Assembly: GCA_020698575.1 (NCBI GenBank)
Contig: CM036242.1
Coordinates: 40,172,662 to 40,236,661 of the forward strand
DNA length: 64,000 bases
Direction of reading: 5' to 3'
Origin: Bostrychus sinensis
Lineage: Eukaryota; Chordata; Actinopteri; Gobiiformes; Eleotridae
The notes below the pieces were generated by a model that had not been told where the DNA came from, did not search any database, and worked only from the letters and a program-made list of their open reading frames with translations. Of the stretch, positions 23,202-34,923 are shown piece by piece (the stretch's first letter is position 1; each line of letters opens with the position of its first letter). A program made the position numbers and the translations under genes.

Positions 23202-23755
23202 GGAATAAAGCATGGCTTCAGAGAACGAGAAGTGACTCAGCATTTTTATTCAAATTTTGAAAATGATGGACTATGGAGATAAAGTGATGCACAAAATAGT
23301 ACACAAAATGCAAGATTAATTTTGGATACAAGTTGTTTTCATTCACTTTTTTTGGCCATTATCAGTACTAAATTACGGATGACTGACCTTTGTTTTGCTG
23401 TACATGAGTCACAGGCCTGGGCCTGGAATCACCAGAGTTTTCAGCCAGGTTTCACCCACACAAGACATAACAGGCACAAGGTATTTAGTCCGGATCAAGG
23501 GCAGCACTGTCACCTACTGGAACCAAACCCCTGGCTGTAAAAACTAGTTCCTGAGTTGACTCTTACTTAAACAACATCTGAAAAATTCAAATGGGAAATT
23601 TAATGACAAACCAAAGACCAAACCAAGTCCTAACTAATTCACAGAACTGGGGCACTGAACAGTTTAATCACCTAATAATATATTGTTATTAAAATATTTG
23701 AGCTAAAACACCCTCATAAAATTTATTTTAATCCAATTCAATTTTTTTTTAAATT
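23202..23755. other. Unit spacer between Rex3 fragment and SINE
   Basis: No gene. Equivalents at 34370-34923, 45555-46108 and 56719-57273. A diverged copy of this spacer is found in the right flank at about 62280-63300 (GAGAAGTGACTCAGCA, then CACAAGGTATTTAG, GGCTGTAAAAACTAGTTCCT), which places it in an older repeat than the array. Confidence 0.6.
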
Positions 23756-24100
23756 CTCACCTCCCAGCAAGAAGATCGTAGGTTCGAGCCCCGGGGCGAC
23801 CAACACACCATCACACAAACTCTGTGGGTGGAGTCTGCATGTCCTCCCCGCGTTACCGTGGGTTCTGTCCGGGTTCTCCGGCTTCCTCCCACTGTCCAAA
23901 GACATGCATATGTTAGGAGAATTGGTGATTCTAAATTGCCCCTAGTGAGTGAATGTCTGTTTGTGTTTGTCTCTGTGTCAGTCCTGCGACAAGCTGACCC
24001 CTGTCCAGGATGTACCCCGCCTACGGCCCAAAGTTACTGGGATAGGCTCCAGTCACCCACGACCCCTAATGGGATTAAGTGGAAGAAAATGAATGAATGG
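23756..24100 (+). mobile_element. tRNA-derived SINE with L2-type tail, unit A
   Basis: Starts within a tRNA-like region with a B-box (GGTTCGAGCCC, 23781-23791), followed by the CTCCCCGCGTTACCGTGGGT and GGCTTCCTCCCACTGTCCAA body and a 3' end GGGATTAAGTGGAAGAAAAT with GAATG repeats, a tail shared with L2-type LINEs. The A-box half is missing, so it is 5' truncated. Confidence 0.7.
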
Positions 24101-24163
24101 ACAATTGAATTTTATTTATGTGGCTCAGTATCACAACAGAATTCACCTCATCCCCTGTCCTTA

Positions 24164-25046
24164 TGCTGCGTTCACACCGGACGCGTTTGAGGCATCTGGG
24201 GCGTCTGGTTTACATGTTAAGTCTATGTAAATGCGCGTCTAGACATCCTGGGGCACGAATCAAGCTTCCAGCGCGGCGCGAATCGGGTTTTGACGCGCGA
24301 ATAGCGCGGCGCGAATTGAGCGTCGACGCGTCTGACGCGGGAATCCAGCGTCTGACGCTCTCGACGCCTGAGTTGAAAAATCTTAACCAATCAGGATCTA
24401 GCTCCTGCAGTGATGTGGGAGGACGTAGAAAGCGGAGATCCATCAAAACAATCACGGTGGACTTATCGAAGCTGTCAATGTGAACGTGGAGCTATAAGCT
24501 ACAGCCTGCAGCAGCTCTACTACTTTTATAAAGACAGCCGTCAAAAAGATAGTAACAAGACATTGAGGGGACCTTAACTTTAGCGTGTGCTGAGCTGAGC
24601 TCGCTGGATTAGCAGTTACTGTACTTCCCAAAACAACAGCAAAAACAGTCTGTGTACTGACTGCTAGCCTAGCCTATAACCCGCTAAAACCACTAGAGAC
24701 CGCTATTAAACAAGAAAAAACTCCCATATCTCCGCTCTGCTGCTGGTGTTGAGTGCCTAAAAACAGCAGTAGTGTCCTGGGGACATGTCCTCGCACCGAC
24801 CCGGGACACAGGTGAGCAAACCGGCGTGGCCTTGGTTGGATTTAGCCCTGAATGAGCGGCCATTACCCTGGCACAACAGACTCCTCCCATGATGCGAGTT
24901 CGTGTCTGAACACATTTGTTTTGACGCGCAAACAGAGCAAAATTGGACGCGCGAATGAAGCGTCTGACTTCAAAATGTTCAACCGTCCAACTAGACGCGT
25001 CGGACGCGAATTTGACGCCTCAAACGCGTCCGGTGTGAACGCAGCA
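24164..25046. mobile_element. Harbinger-like MITE, 883 bases, unit A
   Basis: Perfect ends TGCTGCGTTCACACCGGACG and continuing about 30 bases as inverted repeats (GCGTTTGAGGC). Flanked on both sides by TTA (24161-24163, 25047-25049), the 3-base target duplication typical of PIF/Harbinger. Subterminal regions are packed with GACGC/GCGTC and GCGCGAAT motifs in an AT-rich context. No transposase. Lacks 17 bases near 24381 that units B-D have. Confidence 0.85.
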
Positions 25047-25049
25047 TTA

Positions 25050-25744
25050 GACCCTCCTTCTCAGTAAGGAAAAACTCCTGAAAAAACCCAGCTGTGGGAA
25101 AAAAAGAAGAAACCTTATGTAGACCATACTGAAGGAGAGATCTTCTTCCAGGACACACAGACTATAAATGTGTCTAGGACTGTTAAATAACGTCCATTAG
25201 CTCATCTATCTACCGTTGATCTACAGTATTCAAGCTGATTACATTTTCACTGATTTCAAAAACCTCTGGGAACATGGCACATCCACTAGGGGGAGCTCTA
25301 GTGTAAACAGACAGGTGTGCTAGTAGGTACAGTATGTTAACATCCACAACTAGTGCAATAAAAGTCAGTGCCTGATGCGGGTAAAGTCAGACTCTGCAAT
25401 ATTCAGCTGGAAATGTCTGAAAACTGCAACATCCATTGAACATTTGATTCATCACTATATTTTTGCTACGTCTCATTTCAGTACTAAGTACAAACACTCT
25501 CACAGAGTAGACCTCTGCAAAGGAGTCATAATAATTAGTATTTATTTGTTATTTGCTGACCCCTTGTGGCTGGAGTAAGTATCTTGGTGGGAGCTGATCC
25601 AGATGTGTTCATTTAGAATCTGCATAAACACTTACTAAATAACTGTATCTACAGATGTTTGCTGCAAAAGCTTGAAGGTGCTGTTGGACCACTCATCTTT
25701 ATCTCAATAACTGTCAACTGAACACAGTTTTCATTATAAAGTGT
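25050..25744. other. Unit spacer downstream of the next gene
   Basis: Between the Harbinger-like MITE and the poly-A region of gene copy 2. CTAGGGGGAGCTCTAGTG and TAAGTATCTTGG are shared by all units (36235-36929, 47420-48114, 58585-59279). No gene seen. Confidence 0.5.
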
Positions 25745-25750
25745 TTTATT
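25745..25750 (-). promoter_or_regulatory. Candidate polyadenylation signal, gene copy 2
   Basis: TTTATT on the plus strand (AATAAA on the gene strand) about 545 bases after the stop codon, giving a plausible 3' UTR length. Conserved in the other units because the sequence is duplicated. A second AATAAA-like TTTATT lies close by, so the exact site is a guess. Confidence 0.35.
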
Positions 25751-26293
25751 TAAATAAAAATATTTAGAAGTTTACATAAAAATAATACAAGCAAATACTT
25801 CATATTGGATACATAGATATGGATTATTCACATAAATTATACTTACTTATTAACAAAGTCATATTACATAAATACAATATTCATATTTACATTAGATTTG
25901 ATGAGTCCTATATAACAAATGCTCTTCTATTTCTGTTGCACATAGTGCGTACACAATAAGGAATATTTACAAGTGTGTGGTTTCTTTAACTAAACAACCA
26001 GTGTTGTGTTGATGCCTTTTACACAAGGAGCAACACAGTGGGAGCCAGTTATTCAGCAGCAAAACATAGTTACAATGAGGTATGCATATGCAACACCTGT
26101 GGCATGCTCTTTGTGGACGCCTCACGTTTTTTTAAGACAAAGACATGACTCAGATTCAGCCTGCAGTCCCTCTGTGCTCATCTGCACATAACTACATTGA
26201 CATGGCATGTTGTAGTTCTTCAGTACTGACTATGTTTAAAATCATTTCTCTAGCTCTGGTTCTTCATGTAACATAAAACATGGTCTTATGTAT

Positions 26294-27343
26294 TCATGCA
26301 GGGGGCCAGACGTGCTCAGGCTTGAGGTAAACGTATGGAGAGAAAGAGTCCATCCCAGTGTCCACCCAGTAAATTGGATCATAATCTTTGTCTGTTTGAT
26401 TCTCATACTCGTCCTCGCTGGCCTGCTCATCTTCATCAGACCTCAGCCCGGAGCTGTCCCGTCTCTCTCTGTTCCCCATTTCACTCTCTCTGAGGCTGCT
26501 GTGACACTTGGTGCAGACTCTCAGTCGTTTGGTTGGGTGGATGTGGCTGATCACAGCACGCTTTTTGGAACAATATCCACAAACCAAGAAGCCACACTTC
26601 CTGCAGTGGTGCCGGCGGTGGGTCATGGTGAACTTGCTGGAACAGCGCATGCAGATAGCAGAGGCTGGATCTAGGATCCACGTCACAGCGAAGTTAGGGT
26701 TGGCTCTGCGGCCGCTGCTCTGAAGGAGTTCAGTTTTGCAAACTTCAATGTGTTCCATCCAGGCCTGTTTTTCCTCTTGAGAGGCGGCAGAGACGTAGAA
26801 GGACTTTTTTGGAGTCTTGATCAGCCACTGGTGTTTCATTTGGAAACCATTCTCCAAGTCCTCCAGCTCAATGTCCTCTGAAAAGTTAAATGAGACAAGT
26901 TTAGTACAATGAGGACAGATTTAACACTTTCAGAATTTCATTTGCATTGGAAAACAGACATTAAGACTTTGTCAAGCTTCAGTGTGTATGCAAAAACACA
27001 GATTTTTGCTGTTGCTTCATAAAACAGCTGACTGACAGCTATCAGATAAGGTTAACATATCAGATTTGGAGGGGTTTTAATCATCTTGTTACTCACCAAG
27101 AGGGATAATCTTTTGATTCTTGAACCAGCGTCCATTGATGACGATGTTGCCGTAGACCAGCATGTCGTTAAACAGGAAAAATGCTTTTGGTTGAGGTCCA
27201 CGGCGGCTCTGCTTCATCAGTCGTCCCTCTCCGATCAAAACTCGCTCTGGATTGACCAGGCGCCCCCCAGCTGGTCCGAAAGACTTCTGCACAGCCACGA
27301 TCCGCCTCTGGTTCTCCTTTATAAATGAGATCTGCTGTGTCAT
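26294..27343 (-). CDS. plekhf1-like: PH-FYVE protein, plekhf1-like, copy 2
   Basis: Exons 27343-27097 and 26877-26294 with a 219-base GT-AG intron; 276 residues. Exon 1 encodes the same protein as copy 1. In exon 2 I read these differences from copy 1: L95Q, R116Q, R132E, I144N, P151L, E206K, V220E, G222R, E246K, C252Y and Y259D. P151L leaves the FYVE WxxD motif as WILD. All eight zinc cysteines and RRHHCR are unchanged, so lipid binding is probably kept. The intron is of the second type shared with copies 3-5 (CAAGTTTAGTACAATGAGGA), unlike copy 1, so the gene looks like a hybrid of an exon 1 shared with copy 1 and a diverged exon 2. It spans the A/B unit boundary. Confidence 0.88.
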
Positions 27344-30300
27344 TGTGCCGTATTGTTGGTCAGGAGCTGTGTCCAGTCTCTCTGTAGTTCCTCTGTGCAT
27401 GTAAGAAGCTGTGTCTGGAGACAACACAGCAGTGCAGCGCTTAAATGTTATTGGTGATGAAATGGGGTTTTCCTGTTTTCAAGCTAAAGAAGAACTGGTT
27501 TGTCAAGAGGTGGGGCATTTACTCTGACTCTGTGGCACAAGAAACAGTGCCAGCATTTCCTGGTAATTCTCATTGGGGCTTTCTGGAGCCATCTGCGATC
27601 TGATCAAAGAAAAATGTAAAACATCTATAACTGGCATCAGATATGGGAATATTTTCTGCACCTCTCAGAAAACAAAAAAGAAAATCGCTGCACCAAAAGT
27701 TGTTTCCTACTTTACTAAACACTGACGGGACAAACCCAAGGCTAGAAACTGGGTCCTGGAAAATGGATTAAGAAATGTCCCTTGGGCCTAAGCGACCACA
27801 GAGAAACATATCATCTCCAAAAGCACACAGTCCCCCAGCGGGACACACAGTCCATGTTTATGTTTGCCTGTACAAACTGACAGGAGTCCACCAAATCACA
27901 TTAAAGCTGAACTATACCTGGTTTACCTCTGCCATCCCAGGTGCTGTTACAACAACAGTATAGCTACATTTTTTCTTTTTTTTAAATCAACAAATGGGCC
28001 AATTAAACATCATGTCTTTTTTTCAATTATTTTTTATGTCTATTTGTGTCTCTAGACCATCCCAGGGAAAATCAGTTGGTGAGTCATAGGACCTCGACTC
28101 ATTTGTTAAAAGCGCATAGGTCTACAGTACAAAGCAGGTGTCAAAAACAGCATGCACCACTGAAATAGACCAGAGTTGTGGGTGACGTATGAAGCATACA
28201 TTACTTCATTTCAATGTAAATATTGTATTGTAAAGGTTATCTTTGCTGTGGGTTATTTTGCTTTATACACACACATGTATGGATTCATGAATACAATAAA
28301 GCAAACACTTCTAGAAAGACTCACACAATAGGAGCCCAGTGCAGTTTGGTCTTAAATCTCTGAGTCTGACAGCTGTTTCAGGCCAGTGTCTGTTAAACTC
28401 CTTCACACTCCTCACTCTGCTTCATGAGCTCACAGACCATCAGGCAAAGCTGAGAGTGGTGTAAAGTTTTAGCATAATAAGGGACCTTTAATGTTATGTT
28501 CTACAGAACAATAATTTATTTTAAAAATGTAACAACCTCCATACTTTTCAGAGAAGATAGAGAAAAGAGAATAAGCAGTAGACCAGGAAACTGTCGCTCC
28601 GAACAAGATGATAAGAGAGGAATTTTTCTAAACAAGTTTTCAGCTGCAAGGTTTTTAGTCAACAGTAAATAGCAAAATATAACAGCTACCTCTGCGAAAC
28701 AGTGTCTTTAATCAGTGTGCTGACTTTGGGGGACTCGCTGATGTCATTTATTACATCCAGAGGCTGAGGCTTGTTTCTTTTTCTTTATTTTCCTGTAAAG
28801 GACACTACATTTTTATCCATCTTTGAATCTCTTACGCACCCAATAAAAGTGGTTTGGTATTTTTAGAAACTTTTTATCTTGATAAAATTTTTGCAGTTCT
28901 TGTCAGCACATGTCCAGACAACTGCAGTAAAAACTGAAAAATGAAACGTATGTATTATAACAGTAACAACTTTTTATGTATTTAAATGTGTGCTCCATAA
29001 AGGCACCTGTAGGTTTAGAGGTTGCATAAATGAGAAACATACAAATAAATGAATAGGGGCATGGTGGCAGAGTGGTTAGTGCTCTTCCTCTGGTTTCCCA
29101 CATTAACCTAGAACATGCACTAATCCTGCAGCTTGGTACTCCTGACCAAGATCCTGGCTCAAGATCTGGTCAAGGGTCTCCAGGAGCTGCACCCTGTCCC
29201 CCACAGCTCCTGACAGGTCCTGGTAAAGTCCTCCATTTTAAAACTCTCTATTTAACACCAAGAACATTGTGTGCAGGAGTGCTCCAAGCCTGAAGTATCA
29301 TAACACTGACAAGTCTGTTATACAAGTGTGAAATATTCAAATGCAACAGAGACAAAGCCAAAGGCACAAGGAAGAGGAGCTGAACAGGTTTGGAGCATGG
29401 AAACTGTGTAGAGTCTGCAGTAACTCTTTCTGTTACATAAAAGGGCAGGAGGAAGTCAGATCATGTTGCATACAAAGCATCACACTGTTGCAACGTATGG
29501 AGCCTCTGTCCATGTAATATTCTCACAAATGGATTTCTGTTAAAACCAGTGTCTCATTCAAGATAAAATTAGGCAAGACCAGGACCAGATTACTCAGTGA
29601 GACAACCTGGAAAACAGAACTGTACCTAGAAAATGCTTTTCACCTTTAGGATCGGAGTAAAGAATTGTCTGTGTGATCATTGTCTGTGCTGGCTGTATTT
29701 GTTACTTCTGAGAAATATTTAGATTTTTAAAAAAGTGTGTATGTTGAAATAAAAGTTTCTGCGAGTTTTTAAAGTTTGAACAGTTTGTGCCATTATCCAA
29801 ACTACAAGAGATGGAGGACTGAGTCATGGACTTGGACTCCACTTGAGCTTAAACCTCAAAAACTTGACTTGAACTCAAATCTTTCTTTTAGTGCTCAGAC
29901 TTGTACTCAGCTCTTCCCACTGTCCAGGACTTGGACTTGTGAACTAATAACTTGGACTTAGACTCAGACGTGTGGATAATAACTTGGACTTGTACTCAGA
30001 CTGGGGCACTTTCTTGTCCCATTTGTGTCTAATTTGCTAAGTTTCATTTTTACATTATTTATTTATTATATATTATTTTATTCGACCTTTATTTAACCAG
30101 GAAAGTCCTAAAAGGTCCAATATTATGCTTTTTCAGGCTTTTTGAATGAGTTTTTGACACCTTTGCATTAGTATTTCAAGTTTTATCACTTACAATAATT
30201 TACAGTCTTATATAGGCATCCTCTGAGGTTGCATAATTTACTCTGTCTTCACAAAAAAGGTCACAGAGGAATATTAGTCCAGTGACATCTGAGTTCTAGG

Positions 30301-30515
30301 GTGTTTTCCTAACATTTTTTAGAGTAGCAGTATTTAGGTGTATAAAATTAAATGAAATATAAAAAATGTGCAAATATGTGGGCAGCCTTATAAGTTTGCT
30401 GCGTTGTATGCATGCAGCTTCTCAAAATGGATTACTTACAACACAAAACTTGTTAGATTAGTTAAGACTTGACCTTCATAGACAGTGCATTCAATAATGA
30501 GAAAAGGTATTTAAG

Positions 30516-30754
30516 GTGGTAATCAGAAAATGGAAGGACAGAGGCAATGTTGATGTTAAGGCCAAAAAAAAAAAAATACCAGAGAGACACAGGCAAGGAA
30601 TGGTGAGAATGGTTAAAGACAACCCACAGATCACCTCCAAACACCTACAACATCATCCTGCTGCAGATGGTGTTTCCATACAACAATTCAGCGCACTTTG
30701 CACAAAAAACAGCTGTATGGAAGGGTGATGCCACGCCACAAGTTGCTTGAGGAA
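30516..30754 (+). pseudogene. Tc1 transposase relic, unit B
   Basis: Same fragment as in unit A but keeping the 28 bases encoding GRVMPRHKLL before the Rex3 junction, and with a longer poly-A tract (GGCC followed by 13 A). No DDE catalytic part. Confidence 0.75.
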
Positions 30755-33132
30755 GGCAAAAGCTCATTTAGGGAGGCGTCCAGGAGGCATCTGAAACAGA
30801 TGCCTGAGGCACCTCAGCTGGCCCCTCACGATGTGGAGGAGCAGCGGCTCTACTCTGAGCTCCTCCCAAGTAATCTAGCTCCTCACCCTATCTCTAAGGG
30901 AGTGCCCAGCCACCCTGCGGAGGAAACTCATTTCGGCCGCTTGTATCCGGGATCTTGTCCTTTCGGTCATGACCCAAAGCTCATGACCATAGGTGAGAGT
31001 AGGAACGTAGATCGATGGTAAATTGAGATCTTCGCCTTTCGGCTCAGCTCCTTCTTCACCACAACAGACCGATACAACGACCGCATTACTGCAGACGCTG
31101 CACTGATCCTCCTGTCAATCTCACGCTCCATCCTTCCCTCACTCGTGAACAAGACCCCAAGATACTTAAATTCCTCCACTTGAGGCAGGAACTCTCCTCC
31201 GACCTGGAGAGGGCAGGCCACCCTTTTCTGGTCAAGAACCATGGCCTTGGACTTGGAGGTGCTGAATCTCAATCCAGCCATTTCACGCTCGGCTGCAAAC
31301 CATCCCAATGCGCACTGAAGGTCCAGGTTTGATGAAGCCAACAGGACAACATCATCTGCAAAAAGCTGAGATAAGATCCTGTGGTCCCCAAACCAGACTC
31401 CCTCTGGCCCCTGGGTGTGCCTAGAAATTCTGTCCATAAAAATAATGAACAGAACCGGTGATAAAGGGCAGCCCTGATGGAGTCCAACATGCACTCAGAA
31501 CAGTTCTGACTGCTCTGGTTGTACACAGACCAGACAGCCCTTTGCAGAGGGCCTCGGACCCCATACTTCCAGAGCACCCTCCAAAGAACGCTACGAGGGA
31601 CACAGTCATACGCCTTCTCCAGGTCCACAAAACACATGTGGACTGGATGGGCGAACTCCCATGAGCCCTCGAGCAGCCGACAGAGAGTGTAGAGCTGGTC
31701 CACTGTTCCACGACAGGGACCAAAACCGGATTGTTCCTCCTGAAACCAAGTTTTGACTATCGGCCAAATTCTCCTCTCCAGCACCCTGGAATAGACTTTC
31801 CCAGGGAGGCTGAGAAGTGTGATCCCCTGTAGTTGGCACACACCATCCGGTCCCCCTTCTTAAAAAGAGGGACCACCACCCTGGTCTGCCAGTCCAGAGG
31901 TACTGTCCCCGACCACCACGCGATGTTGCAGAGATGCGTCAGCCAAGACAGCCCCACAACATCCAGAGACTTGAGGTACTCAGGGCAGATCTCATCCACC
32001 CCCAAAGCCTTGCCACCGGGAAGTTTTTTAACCATCTCAGTGACTTCAGCCTGGGTGTTAGACGAGTCCACCACAAAGTCCCCAGCCTCTGCTCCCTCTA
32101 CGGAAGGAGCGTCAGTGGGATTGAGGGGATCCTCAACGTATTCCTTCCACTGCCTGACAACATCCCCAGTCGAGGTCAACAGCTGTCCACTTCCACTATA
32201 AACAGTGTTAGTGAAGCACTGCTTCCCCGTTCTTAGACGGCGGACAGTTTGCCAGAATATCTTCAAGGCCGACTGATAGTCCTCCTCCATGGCTTCCCTG
32301 AACTACTCTCACACCCGAGTTTTTATCTCCACAAGCGCCTGGGCTGCAGCACACTTGGCCTTCCTGTACCCTCAGGAGTCCCACAAGCCAACCAGGCTTG
32401 ATAGGACTCCATCAGCATCCCCTACTTCCGGTGTCTACCACACAGTTCGGGGGTTGCCACCTTATGGCCACAGCTCTGAATGGCTGCATCAGTAATAGAG
32501 GTGGAGAACATGGTCCACTCAGACTCGATGTCCCAAACCTCCCTGGAGATCTGGTTGAAGCTCTCCGGAGGTTGGAATTGAAGATCCCTCTAACAGAGGG
32601 CTCAGCCAGATGTTCCCAACAGACCCTCACAATACGTTTGGTCCTGCCAAGTCTTTCTGGCTTCCTCCGCCGCCAGCGGATCCAACTCATCACCAGGTGG
32701 TGATCAGTTGACAGCTCAGCCCTTCTCTTCACCCGAGTGTCCAAGACACACGGCCGAAGGTCAGATGACACGACTACAAAGTTGTTCATCGGCCTCTGGC
32801 CTAGAGTGTCCTAGTGCCACGTGCACCGATGGACGCCCTTATGCTCAAACATGGTAATCGTTATCGACAAACTGTGACTAGCACAGAAGTCCAATAACAG
32901 AATACCACTCGGGTTCAGAATGGGGAGGCCATTCCTCCCAGTCATGCCCCTCCAAGTGTCACTGTGGTTACCCACATGGGTATCGAAGACCCCCAGTCGG
33001 AGCACCTTCCAGTACACCTTCCATGGACTCCAAGAAGGCTGGGTACTCTGCACTGCTCTTCAGCCTGTAAGCTGAGACAACAGTGACCCGAAGGCACAAT
33101 GACATGACCCTCTCCCTCCATGACTCCCTCTG
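30755..33132 (-). mobile_element. Rex3 LINE, broken, unit B
   Basis: Endonuclease remnants and reverse transcriptase with FADD, as in unit A. A longer open segment (32290-31757) reads through WQTRVVVPLFKKGDRMVCANYR, which is one base out of frame with the following LQGITLLSLPGKVYSRVL part. Shares with C several bases that separate it from A and D (for example ATCTCC at 32328, CTCTCCGG near 32563). Confidence 0.88.
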
Positions 33133-33199
33133 TTTTAATTCCCAGTGTTTTTCTGTCAATAATGAATAATAACTATACTGAAGTAGATAAGAGTATAAG

Positions 33200-33943
33200 C
33201 AGAGGTGGGTAGTAATGAGTTCCATTTACTGGAATCACTTTTTGAATAATTTGTGCCTCTTTCGCAACAGACTTTTTACTACCCCTTGAGTAATATTATT
33301 TTCAAGTAACAGCATTCTTACTTGAGTACTATGTTTCTACCCAGCTACTCAACCCACCTCTGGTTGTTTGTTTAAAGGTTTGTTTAATCTATGCCTATTA
33401 GCAGCCTTACATAACACAGAGCCTGGGTTACTGCTCCTGTCTGCTCCTCCAAATTGAAAGTGTTACTGTATCCCTTCCTAAATATCTCATAGTCCCCCTT
33501 TTCACAAAATCCTGGAGTATCCCTTTAATGTAATGGTTTATAACACTGAATTAGTGACAGATGTGCGTGGCAGGTCGTCTGGTGTTATTATTCAAATATT
33601 TCCCGTGAACACAGAGTAAACAAACACACACGGGAAACACACAGGGAAACGCCCTTTCATCATTTTCAACATGCAATTTTTCTTCCTACTGCTTACGGTC
33701 AATGGTGACGACAATGACTCAGCAGCAATTTTAATCCATGTTTTATGCATCTGTTTATACAAGAACTGAGGACATTTGTACAGCAACAGAAAAGGTGGGC
33801 TTAGATGGGAATACTCACCTGCAATGGCTCTTTAGAAAACTACTTTGAAAATGTTCCATAAACAAACAGCGGAGGGTAAAGCCAAAAATTGAGGTTTTTT
33901 TTTTTTTTTTACTTGAAAATAGAAGTATTACTACCCACCTCTC
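33200..33943. mobile_element. hAT-like MITE ends, composite, unit B
   Basis: Same organisation as in unit A; the last base of the right terminus is C instead of G (CCACCTCTC), and the internal TTTCGCAACAG differs from TTTCGCAAAAG of unit A. Confidence 0.65.
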
Positions 33944-34044
33944 CAAACTTTAGATAATTGTATGTACAGTATGATAAGCTTGGGTTATCTGGTTCCCTTT
34001 TAGTGAAGTAATTAGTGTTCTCTGCCTTTGTGTGATTCCCAAGG

Positions 34045-34369
34045 GTTTGCCAGAATATCTTCTGGCAAACAGTTCTGACTGTTCGCATTGCAGGTTGTAA
34101 CCTGCAATACTTCCAGAGCACCCTCCAAAGAACGCTACGAGGGACACAGTCAAACGCCTTCTCCAGGTCCACAAAACACATGTGGACTGAATGGGCGAAC
34201 TCCCATGAGCCCTCGAGCACCCGACAGAGAGTGTAGAGCTGGTCCACTGTTCCACGACAGGGACCAAAACCGGATTGTTCCTCCTGAAACCGAGGTTTGA
34301 CTATTGGCCAAATTCTCCTCTCCAGCACCATGGAATAGACTTTCCCAGGGAGGCTGAGGAGTGTGATCC
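34045..34369 (-). mobile_element. Second Rex3 fragment with palindromes, unit B
   Basis: Reverse transcriptase piece as in unit A plus FDCVPRSVLWRVLWKY, then three adjoining inverted repeats: 34045-34070 (arms GTTTGCCAGAA/TTCTGGCAAAC around TATC), 34067-34082 (AACAGT..ACTGTT) and 34087-34108 (ATTGCAGGTT..AACCTGCAAT). GTTTGCCAGAATATCTTC also occurs once, unpaired, in the main Rex3 copy, so the palindrome arose from Rex3 sequence. Confidence 0.8.
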
Positions 34370-34923
34370 GGAATAAAGCATGGCTTCAGAGAACGAGAAG
34401 TGACTCAGCATTTTTATTCAAATTTTGAAAATGATGGACTATGGAGATAAAGTGATGCACAAAATAGTACACAAAATGCAAGATTAATTTTGGATACAAG
34501 TTGTTTTCATTCACTTTTTTTTGGTCATTATCAGTACTAAATTACAGATGACTGACCTTGTTTTGCTGTACATGAGTCACAGGCCTGGGCCTGGAATCAC
34601 CAGAGTTTTCAGCCAGGTTTCACCCACACAAGACATAACAGGCACAAGGTATTTAGTCCGGATCAAGGGCAGCACTGTCACCTACTGGAACCAAACCCCT
34701 GGCTGTAAAAACTAGTTCCTGAGTTGACTCTTACTTAAACAACATCTGAAAAATTCAAATGGGAAATTTAATGACAAACCAAAGACCAAACCAAGTCCTA
34801 ACTAATTCACAGAACTGGGGCACTGAACAGTTTAATCACCTAATAATATATTGTTATAAAAATATTTGAGCTAAAAAACCCTCATAAAATTTATTTTAAT
34901 CCAATTCAATTTTTTTTAAAATT

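Larger units (their letters stand above)
15960..27074. repeat. Tandem array unit A (11,115 bases)
   Basis: First of four head-to-tail units. Similarity to the later units starts in the 3' end of the copy 1 intron (TTTTAATCATCTTGTTAC) and runs without a break to the equivalent point of copy 2. It therefore holds exon 1 of gene copy 1 and exon 2 of gene copy 2. It is the most distinct unit: it lacks 28 bases at the Tc1/Rex3 junction, about 50 bases in the second Rex3 fragment and 17 in the Harbinger-like MITE, and has a long poly-T at about 16901-16927. Confidence 0.9.

Noticed and set aside
23756..24100. Functional tRNA gene suggested by GGTTCGAGCCC
   Set aside because: Only a B-box half is present, no cloverleaf or A-box in place, and it is followed by a SINE body and LINE-type tail.
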